DNA from: Pseudomonadota bacterium
GTDB lineage: Bacteria; Myxococcota; Polyangia; Polyangiales; Polyangiaceae
DNA: 5,127 nt
Assembly (NCBI GenBank): GCA_023419055.1
Contig: JAEZYO010000713.1
Location: 1-5,127 of the forward strand
Direction: 5' to 3'
Shown here: one piece after another, positions 1-5,127 of the stretch
Position numbering within the stretch: the first letter of the stretch is position 1
How the letters are laid out: every line of letters begins with the position of its first letter
Translations under genes and position numbers: made by a program
Notes under the pieces: model-generated
The model's database searches: none
What the model was told of the DNA's origin: nothing
What the model saw: only the letters and a program-made list of their open reading frames with translations

Positions 1-356
1 ATCCAGGGCTGGTCGCACTCATTGGTTTCGCTCGCCCACTGGTCGCAGGTCGCTTCGTCCCACTCGGTGCCCGTGGGACGCACGTTGGTGCAGGGCGCGC
101 TGGTGGTGCCGCCGTTGCCGGTGCCGGTGCCGGCGTTGCTGGTGCTTCCGCCTGTCGTCGGGGAACCACCAGAGCTGCTCGTGCCTCCAGACACCGAGGT
201 GGTGCCTCCAGACCCCACGCTGCCGCCGCTGGAAGCGGCCGAGCCGCCCGACGAAGCGGCCCCCGTCCCCTGGTTCCCAGGTTCAGAAGCGCCGGAGCAG
301 CCGAAGGCAATCAGTACCAGCGAAGTGGTGAAATTTTGCAGCAGGAACGGTCGCAC
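1..356 (-). CDS. Secreted lipoprotein with Gly/Ser/Thr linker and Cys-rich module (partial, C-terminus off the left edge)
   Basis: The visible part is 118 codons plus two bases. The start is GTG at 356-354, chosen because an AAGGAG Shine-Dalgarno lies six bases upstream; an in-frame TTG overlapping that site is less likely. Residues 1-19 form a short signal peptide with one Arg and a hydrophobic core (LVLIAFG), followed by Cys20. The lipobox reads AFGC, which is unusual because position -3 is Ala rather than Leu, but lipidation is still the best reading. Residues 21-87 are a low-complexity linker of Gly, Ser, Thr and Ala, common in myxobacterial exported proteins. From Cys89 a Cys-rich segment begins (PTGTEWDEATCDQW, then ETNEC) and runs off the edge. 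The spacing C-x2-W-A-x4-E-C vaguely recalls ShK-like modules, a weak resemblance. The main domain is not visible, so no enzymatic function can be assigned. A secreted carbohydrate-active or binding protein would fit the neighbourhood. Confidence 0.8.
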   Translation of the reverse strand, partial: MRPFLLQNFTTSLVLIAFGCSGASEPGNQGTGAASSGGSAASSGGSVGSGGTTSVSGGTSSSGGSPTTGGSTSNAGTGTGNGGTTSAPCTNVRPTGTEWDEATCDQWASETNECDQPW

Positions 357-505
357 TAAGTTCTCCTTCAAGTCAGGATCCGATTCCCGGCAACTCCACT
401 GAGTGATCACGGTTGGGGCGAGCTTCGCCACAATACCGAGGAAGGCTCAATTCGAGAAGGTCCGAGCGGCTGGCGCGGGGCGCGTGTGGGTCACAAAGTC
501 CCAAG
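357..505. other. Divergent intergenic region between lipoprotein and AraC-type regulator
   Basis: These 149 bases separate two divergently oriented genes and should carry both promoters. I could not find a convincing -35/-10 pair on either strand. The only symmetric element is the 8-bp perfect palindrome GTGATCAC at 403-410, which is short enough to be chance. The reading frame of the regulator is open from a TTG at 413, but that stretch (Arg-rich, no domain match) looks non-coding. Confidence 0.5.
363..368 (-). promoter_or_regulatory. Ribosome binding site of the left-edge lipoprotein
   Basis: AAGGAG on the minus strand ends six bases before the GTG codon at 356-354. It is the strongest Shine-Dalgarno match near this gene and decides the non-ATG start. 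Confidence 0.7.
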
Positions 506-1330
506 ATGGGAATGCGATTCCGCGCTCATCGACCGGGCCCGGCGCTGAGTAGGTTCATCGACTACCTGTGGTCACTGAGCGATGCACCGGCGCACGCGCG
601 CGAGCGGATCTTTCCGAGCGGCACCCTCGAGCTCGTCGTCAACCTCGCCGAGGACGCGTTCAGGATCTCCTGCGCGCCGGCGTCGGGGGGCTCGCTCGGT
701 CGCTTTCCGGGGGCGATCGTCTCCGGCTGCTACGCGGCGCCCTTCGAGATCGACACGCGCGCTCACGCTTCCATCGTGGGTGTCCACTTCAAGCCTGGAG
801 GCGCCGCGGCGTTCCTCGGCGTTCCTCCCGGCAAGCTCGCGGATTCGCACCTGGCGCTCGATGAGCTCTGGGGCCCTCGAGCGTTCGAGCTGCGCGAGCG
901 TCTCTGCCTCGCTTCGAGCTGGAGCGAGCAAGCTCGCATCCTCGAGCAAATCTTGAGCGACCAACTCGCGCGTGGTCGCGCGCCTCGCCGTGCGGTGGCA
1001 CCGTCGCTCGTCGCGCTCGAGCGCCCCCGAGCAGAAGTCGGTAGCGTCGCCCGAGAGCTCGGCTTGAGCCATCGACGCTTCATCGAGCTCTTCTCCGAGG
1101 ATGTGGGGATGACCCCCAAGCGATACGCTCGGGCGCGCCGCTTTCAGCGCGCGCTCGCGATGGCGAAAGGAAGCTCGGCACCGGGCTGGACCGAGATCGC
1201 GCTCGCCTGCGGCTACTTCGATCAAGCTCACCTCTGCCGAGAGTGGGTCGAGCTCACCGGGGTCTCTCCCTCGAAGTTCGCGGCGTCGAGCGACCGCCGA
1301 GTGAAGGACAATCACCTCGCGCTGGGCTGA
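506..1330 (+). CDS. AraC-family transcriptional regulator with DUF6597-like N-terminal domain
   Basis: This is a 274-residue cytoplasmic DNA-binding protein. Residues 1-125 match the DUF6597-type sensor region often fused to AraC domains: PGPALSRFIDYLW near 10-22, RIFPSGTLELVVNL at 34-47, and GVHFKPGGAAAFLGVP at 92-107. The C-terminal AraC domain has two helix-turn-helix units, about residues 177-200 (VARELGLSHRRF) and 229-258. The second contains the family signature GYFDQAHLCREW followed by TGVSPSKF. I chose ATG 506 because the DUF6597 similarity begins right after it. A TTG at 413 would add 31 residues without domain character, and ATG 512 is equally possible. No strong Shine-Dalgarno precedes either ATG. 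The VOC gene starts 64 bp downstream on the same strand, a frequent pairing for this regulator type, so that gene is the likely target. The ligand is unknown. Confidence 0.9.
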   Translation: MGMRFRAHRPGPALSRFIDYLWSLSDAPAHARERIFPSGTLELVVNLAEDAFRISCAPASGGSLGRFPGAIVSGCYAAPFEIDTRAHASIVGVHFKPGGAAAFLGVPPGKLADSHLALDELWGPRAFELRERLCLASSWSEQARILEQILSDQLARGRAPRRAVAPSLVALERPRAEVGSVARELGLSHRRFIELFSEDVGMTPKRYARARRFQRALAMAKGSSAPGWTEIALACGYFDQAHLCREWVELTGVSPSKFAASSDRRVKDNHLALG

Positions 1331-1384
1331 GGGGTCAAATCCGTCCAAGACTCCCGCTCTGTCGCGCCTTAGATTTCGAGCAAC

Positions 1385-1389
1385 GGAGG
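1385..1389 (+). promoter_or_regulatory. Ribosome binding site of the VOC gene
   Basis: GGAGG lies five bases before ATG 1395, a near-ideal Shine-Dalgarno that fixes the start. It contrasts with the weak site of the upstream regulator and suggests the VOC protein is made at a higher level. Confidence 0.75.
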
Positions 1390-1394
1390 ACAGG

Positions 1395-1808
1395 ATGGCA
1401 AAACCGTCGACACTTTTTGCCGCTGACACGCAGGCAGCGGTAGTCCGCTATCAGGTGCGCGACGTCGAGCGCGCGCTGACCTTCTACACCGGGCAACTCG
1501 GCTTCGAAGTGACGCAGCGCTCAGGACCCGTGATCGCGATTGTCACCCGCGGTCACTTGCACCTGATCCTGAGTGGCCCGGAGAGCTCCGGCTCTCGACC
1601 GATGCCCGACGGCCGCGCGCAAGAGCCGGGCGGCTTCAATCGTATCGTGCTCTACGTGGAGAAGCTCGACTCCACGATCGCCTCGCTCGAGAAAGTGGGC
1701 GCGCGATTTCGGAACTCGGTTCAGGTGGGGCCCGGCGGCAAGCAGATTCAAATCGAGGATCCCGACGGCAACCCGATCGAGCTGCACGAAGCTCCGAGCG
1801 ACGGCTGA
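1395..1808 (+). CDS. VOC-fold protein (glyoxalase / bleomycin-resistance superfamily)
   Basis: This is a 137-residue single-domain protein of usual length for a two-module VOC unit, expected to dimerise in the cytoplasm. The first beta-alpha-beta module shows YQVRDVERALTFYTGQLGF (19-37). The second has RIVLYVEKLDSTIASLE (83-99) and the hallmark EDPDGNPIELHE (121-132). By eye alignment with E. coli glyoxalase I, the metal ligand positions H5 and H74 correspond here to Val16 and Arg83, while the last Glu is kept as Glu129. The classic glyoxalase metal site therefore appears incomplete, and a binding or resistance role, or a different metal geometry, is more likely than lactoylglutathione lyase. 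It follows the AraC-type gene by 64 bp in the same direction, so it may share its transcript or have its own regulated promoter in that gap. The substrate cannot be told from sequence. Confidence 0.9.
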   Translation: MAKPSTLFAADTQAAVVRYQVRDVERALTFYTGQLGFEVTQRSGPVIAIVTRGHLHLILSGPESSGSRPMPDGRAQEPGGFNRIVLYVEKLDSTIASLEKVGARFRNSVQVGPGGKQIQIEDPDGNPIELHEAPSDG

Positions 1809-1891
1809 ACGTCGCGCGCTTCATCCAAACTCCCGATCTCGAAACCACGGAGAACGCGGCCACGAGGCTCGACGGGTACGCTGCGACGTCC

Positions 1892-1907
1892 GACCCGGCG
1901 GCGGGTC
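1892..1907 (+). terminator. Possible weak terminator hairpin downstream of the VOC gene
   Basis: GACCCG and CGGGTC form a perfect six-base-pair GC-rich stem with a four-base GCGG loop, 84 bases after the VOC stop. The following bases are only mildly T-rich (TTCGTCCTT), with no U-tract. An intrinsic terminator is therefore possible but not established, and in such GC-rich DNA hairpins of this size occur by chance. Confidence 0.25.
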
Positions 1908-1936
1908 TTCGTCCTTCGAGAAAAGGACATTTGCAG

Positions 1937-2059
1937 ATGAAGTGGGATCGTTCTCGGGCGGCGGAGGCATTGCCGTACGAGTACACGTGCGAGGGTGAGC
2001 CGTTCGCGTCGGGCTACTCGCCGGAGCTGCGCTGGACCAAGGCGCTGAAACACACGCAG
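1937..2059 (+). pseudogene. 5' fragment of a PEBP (YbhB/YbcL, Raf-kinase-inhibitor-like) gene
   Basis: From ATG 1937, preceded by AAGGA at 1923-1927 (nine-base spacing), 41 codons read as the start of a phosphatidylethanolamine-binding family protein. The diagnostic block is LPYEYTCEGE (residues 12-21), then SPELRWTK (28-35) and KHTQ. This corresponds to the family pattern YTCDG...SPPL.W that forms part of the ligand pocket in PEBP/YbhB proteins. Intact members run to roughly 150-200 residues and carry later DPD and GxHR or HW motifs. None of these can be found downstream in any plus-strand frame. After about 2059 the similarity stops, and the frame stays open only because it runs antisense through the GH43 gene. 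I therefore read this as a truncated remnant that keeps its own start and ribosome binding site. The alternative is a mis-joined assembly at this point. Confidence 0.6.
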
Positions 2060-2149
2060 GCGCCGGCAGGTGCAAGAACGGGGGAGTCGGCGTGCGACGA
2101 CGTCGGCTCCCCGCAGTCCTCCCGGTCCGAGCTCGCCTCGCGCGGCGGC
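2060..2149. other. Unassigned junction segment between PEBP remnant and GH43 gene end
   Basis: These 90 bases match neither the PEBP family nor the GH43-CBM6 protein in any frame I read. They contain no clear hairpin with a T-tract on either strand, so no terminator for the minus-strand operon is visible. A breakpoint that removed the rest of the PEBP gene should lie here or at its left border. No target-site duplication or insertion-sequence end can be seen. Confidence 0.4.
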
Positions 2150-3616
2150 TCACTCGAAGCGGAAGGAGTCGAGCTCGAACGAGTCATTGCCGGTGAAGAC
2201 CAAGCAGAGATCGTGTGGCCCGGAGGTCGAGCTGATCGGGCACGAAATGTCGGCAAACGTGCTGGCCTCGCCGGTGGCGGTCACGGCGCAGGTTCCGAGC
2301 GAGCTGCCCGGCTCAGCCGTGAAGTCGTCACAGCCGTCGACGCGAATTTCGATGCTTCCGTCACCCGAGGTCGAGGCGACTCGCGCGTGGAACAGCGTGA
2401 CGCCGTCATGGAAGTCGACCTGCGAGTAGCCGACCCAGTCTCCGGTATCGATGTCGACAATGTGGACGCCGGTCTCTCCGTTGCCGTCGACTTCGATCCC
2501 GCGCTGGGCAGCCATCCTCTCGGCCTGGATCTCGGTGAGCCCGTCGAGACACTTGAGCTGCTCGACCGTCGAGCTTTCGGTGCTCATCGCCAGCTGTTCG
2601 ATGGCGTCACCCGTGTAAGTGAGCTTCTGGATCGCGATGCTGCGCTGGTAGCTGTTGGTCCCGCCGCCGTCCTGCTCGAGCTTGCGGTTGTGATAAAACA
2701 GGTACGAATCCCCACCGAACTCGATGATCGAGCCGTGGTTGTTGTTGTAGCTGTTGATGGGGCCGTTCGTGAGGATCGTGCCGCGGTGCTGAAACCCGGT
2801 CATCGGGTGGTCGCTGGTCAGGTAGTCGAGGTACGCGGCGTGTCCTTCGAAGTCGGTCGAGTACGAGAAGTAATACGTCGAGCCACGCTTGTGCATGAAC
2901 GAAGCTTCGAAGAAGGCCGGCGCGACGATGGTCGTGGCCGAGTCGTCCTTTAGGCTGATCATGTCGCCGTTCAATCGGATCACCCGCGCGTTGTCGCCCG
3001 TGCCGCTCGGCCCTCCGCCGAAGTAGAGGTACGCCTGACCGTCGTCGTCGACGAAGCACGCCGGATCGAACAGCCAATCCACGTCTTCGGCACCCGGGAC
3101 GCTCTTCGTCAGGAGCGGCTTACCCAGGGGATCCACGAAGGGGCCGCCCGGATCGTCGGCCACCGCGACGCCGATGCCGCTGCCCGAGTCGGGGATGTAG
3201 AGGTAGTACTTGCCGTCCTTCTCGCACGCATCGGGCGCGTACAGGTTCGGTGCCCAGGGCAGAGCGGACGCCTCGATGATCACGCCGTGGTCCTGCCAGT
3301 TGACGAGGTCGTCCGACGAGTAGGCGTGATAATCGACCATGTCGTAATCGGTCTGCCCGTCAGCGTCGTGCGACGTATAGACGTACACGCGATCGCCGAA
3401 CACCTTGGCGGACGGATCGGCGGTGAAGATGTGGCCGACGAGCGGGTTGCGTGCGCGACCATTGGGCGTGCAGCTCCCTCCGCCGCTGCCGCCTGCTCCG
3501 TTGCTCGCGGGAGGCTCCATCTCATTGCCACATGCCATCAGAAGGGCGATCAGGGCGGCGGTCAAAGGGGCCGCCAGCCGTGCCGGCTCTCGCGGTGGTG
3601 CGTGAAGAAAGGTCAT
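2150..3616 (-). CDS. GH43 family lipoprotein with C-terminal CBM6 (arabinofuranosidase/xylosidase type)
   Basis: A 488-residue exported glycoside hydrolase predicted to trim arabinose or xylose side groups from hemicellulose. The signal peptide (1-28) ends in lipobox LMAC with lipid-modified Cys29, followed by a Gly/Ser spacer to about 48. The GH43 five-bladed propeller spans about 55-345. It begins NPLVGHIFTADPSAKVF, where Asp67 is the probable general base. Asp184 (WLFDPACF) is the probable pKa modulator and Glu237 (APAFFEASF) the probable general acid. His294 in NNNHGS is the expected metal-coordinating residue of the central channel. The sequence style is closest to arabinoxylan arabinofuranohydrolases of the Bacillus XynD type. 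Residues 360-488 form a CBM6: IQAE (363-366), GDWVGYSQVDF, ARVAS and a final LDSFRFE. ATG 3616 has no good Shine-Dalgarno but lies 30 bp after the upstream membrane gene's stop, so translation may be coupled. Exact substrate is unproven. Confidence 0.93.
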   Translation of the reverse strand: MTFLHAPPREPARLAAPLTAALIALLMACGNEMEPPASNGAGGSGGGSCTPNGRARNPLVGHIFTADPSAKVFGDRVYVYTSHDADGQTDYDMVDYHAYSSDDLVNWQDHGVIIEASALPWAPNLYAPDACEKDGKYYLYIPDSGSGIGVAVADDPGGPFVDPLGKPLLTKSVPGAEDVDWLFDPACFVDDDGQAYLYFGGGPSGTGDNARVIRLNGDMISLKDDSATTIVAPAFFEASFMHKRGSTYYFSYSTDFEGHAAYLDYLTSDHPMTGFQHRGTILTNGPINSYNNNHGSIIEFGGDSYLFYHNRKLEQDGGGTNSYQRSIAIQKLTYTGDAIEQLAMSTESSTVEQLKCLDGLTEIQAERMAAQRGIEVDGNGETGVHIVDIDTGDWVGYSQVDFHDGVTLFHARVASTSGDGSIEIRVDGCDDFTAEPGSSLGTCAVTATGEASTFADISCPISSTSGPHDLCLVFTGNDSFELDSFRFE

Positions 3617-3646
3617 GACGCGCGATCGTTTGCGGTGAGGGGAGGG

Positions 3647-5127
3647 CTAGGGCGCCGCGTAGAGGCGAAGCTCGTTCATCGTCCAGAAATGCCCGGGGAC
3701 CGGCTGCTCCACGCTGATCCTGATCCGGTCTGCCTCGATGGCACGAGGCAAGACCAGGCGAAAGACGAACGTTTCTGGAGCGAAGATCTGTTCGCGATAG
3801 AAGCGAACGTGGCTCTGCTCGGCTATCGTCGCGAGCTCCTCGCCGTTCCTTCCCGCGCTGAGCCGATACGAGACGGGGACGTCCATGACCCGTCCGGGTG
3901 CCTCTATTTCGAGCGCCGAGATGGCGCGCGGCCGAGCGAGCTCGAGCTCGAAGGATTGTCCCCGCGCCTGAAAGCGCCCGCTCGTCCAGTAAGTGTCTGC
4001 GTTGCCGTCGAGAGCCAGGCCAACGCGCTCCGCGCCGAGCAAGGAATGCGCTCTGAGCTCGCCCACCGGAATCGGGCGAGCGCCTTCCGGCAGCGCCGGG
4101 ACGGTCAAGAGCTCGAGACTCGGATCCGTGGTGTTCAGAAGCGTGAAGACGCTGTGCGAGCCCTGCTGGAAGGCGAGGCGATAGTCATCGGGGCGCGCGG
4201 CGAGCTCGGACGAGAGCCTCCTGCTGCCGGGCATGAGGTCTTCGCCGAAGACGACGATGTGGCGAGTGCCCATCGCGAGCAGCGCGCGGCGAGCTCCGTC
4301 GTCGGGGAGACGGTCGAGCGCGCGCCGCGCGAGCTCGGTGACCGGGGGCTGCCAGCTCGACTGCCCGTTCACGAAGCGATGCCGGTGATAGAGCGCGAGA
4401 TAGTTGTGGAGCGCCATGCCGGCGTCACCGCGGAAGCGTTCTCGTCCGGTGTTTTGCGGCGCGAGCGCGAGCAGATCGCGCTCGGGGAGCGACGCCGCGA
4501 AGCGTAGCACCTCGGGAACCTGCTCTTCTGCCCAGACTCGTTCGAGCGGATGCGGGAAGGAGCGGAGCTCGAAGCAAAGCGCACCCAACAGAAGTCCGCA
4601 GCCGAGCAGACGCGAGCGCTGATCGCGGAGCTTCGAGGAGAGGAAGGCGCCGCCGAAGCCCGCGAGCACGCAGAGAACGAACGTGGTCGTCACCGCCTGC
4701 CGGCTCACCTTACGGATGCCGTTGAAGCCGGGAAAATAGGTGTGAAAGTAATAGTAGAGCCCGCGCACCGGCGCGCCGTCCCACGAGAAGGGGTGAAGGC
4801 CCAGGAACATCACGACTGCCACGAGCAGGACCGCGAAGTACAGGCCTCGCGTCCCGCCGAAGGGGTGGGCCACCTGGCGACGAGCGAGGAGCCACGCGCC
4901 GGCACCGAAGACGACGGCGCCGGGCAGCATGCTGTGTGCGAGCAACGTCACGGCCACGGCGGAGGCGCCCAGCGCGGACCACATGAGGAGGGTGGTGAGG
5001 ATTTGCTTCGCGCTCTGCTCGCGCAACCTGCGCCACGCCGGGACCGCAAGTCCGAAGAGCGACAGCGAGAGCACCGTGAAGCCGGGAAACGCGATCTCCT
5101 CGGGGGCGCCCCTCGACGCGCCCCGGT
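3647..5127 (-). CDS. Polytopic membrane protein with C-terminal F5/8-type (discoidin) domain (partial, N-terminus off the right edge)
   Basis: The frame is open from the right edge to TAG at 3649-3647, giving 492 visible residues. A GTG at 5074-5072 is in frame, but the 17 codons before it (including EEIAFPGFT) read as protein and continue a membrane segment, so the true start is outside. About six hydrophobic helices occupy the first 190 residues. Between the fourth and fifth is a conserved-looking loop with HTYFPGFNGIRKVSRQ, a pattern seen in large YfhO-like or GT39-like multi-membrane proteins of bacteria. A soluble region follows (NGQSSWQPP, then GTRHIVVFGEDL). From about residue 357 an F5/8 type C-like domain appears: LALDGNADTYWTSG, FELELARPRAISALEIEAPG, and the closing MNELRLY. 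Such domains often bind sugars or lipids. The GH43 gene follows after 30 bp in the same direction. Exact function is unknown; a glycosyltransferase or polysaccharide export role is only a guess. Confidence 0.85.
   Translation of the reverse strand, partial: RGASRGAPEEIAFPGFTVLSLSLFGLAVPAWRRLREQSAKQILTTLLMWSALGASAVAVTLLAHSMLPGAVVFGAGAWLLARRQVAHPFGGTRGLYFAVLLVAVVMFLGLHPFSWDGAPVRGLYYYFHTYFPGFNGIRKVSRQAVTTTFVLCVLAGFGGAFLSSKLRDQRSRLLGCGLLLGALCFELRSFPHPLERVWAEEQVPEVLRFAASLPERDLLALAPQNTGRERFRGDAGMALHNYLALYHRHRFVNGQSSWQPPVTELARRALDRLPDDGARRALLAMGTRHIVVFGEDLMPGSRRLSSELAARPDDYRLAFQQGSHSVFTLLNTTDPSLELLTVPALPEGARPIPVGELRAHSLLGAERVGLALDGNADTYWTSGRFQARGQSFELELARPRAISALEIEAPGRVMDVPVSYRLSAGRNGEELATIAEQSHVRFYREQIFAPETFVFRLVLPRAIEADRIRISVEQPVPGHFWTMNELRLYAAP

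Noticed and set aside
22..402. A 126-codon Pro/Val-rich plus-strand frame
   Set aside because: It is the antisense reading of the lipoprotein's Gly/Ser/Thr linker, since Gly and Thr codons read backwards as Pro and Val/Gly. The minus strand has the ribosome binding site and signal peptide.
403..410. Palindrome GTGATCAC as an operator for the divergent promoters
   Set aside because: It is only eight bases long, does not extend symmetrically, is not repeated nearby, and AraC-family sites are usually direct repeats rather than palindromes.
413..505. N-terminal extension of the AraC regulator from TTG 413
   Set aside because: The 31 extra residues are Arg/Ser/Gly-rich, match no part of the DUF6597-AraC architecture, and lack a well-placed ribosome binding site.
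572..1429. A 285-codon minus-strand open frame
   Set aside because: It is the antisense shadow of the AraC-type gene, which has clear domain motifs and codon bias. The antisense product is Arg/Glu/Ala-rich with no motif.
1931..2953. A 340-codon plus-strand open frame from the PEBP remnant through most of the GH43 gene
   Set aside because: After about 2059 it is antisense to the well-supported GH43-CBM6 gene and has repetitive Val/Arg/Asp-rich composition without domain motifs. It stays open only because of GC-rich codon bias on the other strand.
3287..4507. A 406-codon plus-strand open frame
   Set aside because: It is antisense to the GH43 and discoidin-membrane genes, has no recognisable motif, and bridges the gap between two real genes; it is a high-GC shadow frame.

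Overview
The window looks like chromosomal DNA of a high-GC, cellulose- or polysaccharide-degrading bacterium. The best guess is a myxobacterium of the Sorangium/Polyangium type. This rests on strong G/C bias at third codon positions, lipoproteins in which a Gly/Ser/Thr linker follows the lipobox, and a lipid-anchored GH43-CBM6 enzyme. The assignment is an inference from style, not from a marker gene.

Layout, left to right. (1) Positions 1-356, minus: the N-terminal part of a secreted lipoprotein with a long Gly/Ser/Thr linker and the start of a Cys-rich module; its C-terminus lies off the left edge. (2) Positions 357-505: a divergent intergenic region. (3) Positions 506-1330, plus: an AraC-family regulator with a DUF6597-like N-terminal domain. 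It is followed after 64 bp by (4) positions 1395-1808, plus: a small VOC-fold protein, probably co-transcribed with or controlled by the regulator. (5) Positions 1809-2149: no intact gene. This stretch holds a weak hairpin and a clear 41-codon 5' fragment of a PEBP (YbhB/YbcL, Raf-kinase-inhibitor-like) gene that is abruptly cut off. (6) Positions 2150-3616, minus: a GH43 arabinofuranosidase/xylosidase-type lipoprotein with a C-terminal CBM6. (7) Positions 3647-5127, minus: a polytopic membrane protein with a C-terminal F5/8-type (discoidin) domain. It is open to the right edge, so its N-terminus is missing.

Genes 7 and 6 run the same way, 30 bp apart, and probably form an operon. One product is a membrane protein with a putative sugar-binding discoidin domain. 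The other is a lipid-anchored hemicellulase with its own carbohydrate-binding module. Together with the left-edge lipoprotein they suggest a surface polysaccharide-use neighbourhood. The AraC-VOC pair appears to be an unrelated stress or small-molecule cassette. I see no RNA gene, CRISPR array, insertion sequence or phage element. The window is mostly ordinary; the main oddities are the PEBP remnant and the membrane/discoidin-GH43 pairing.
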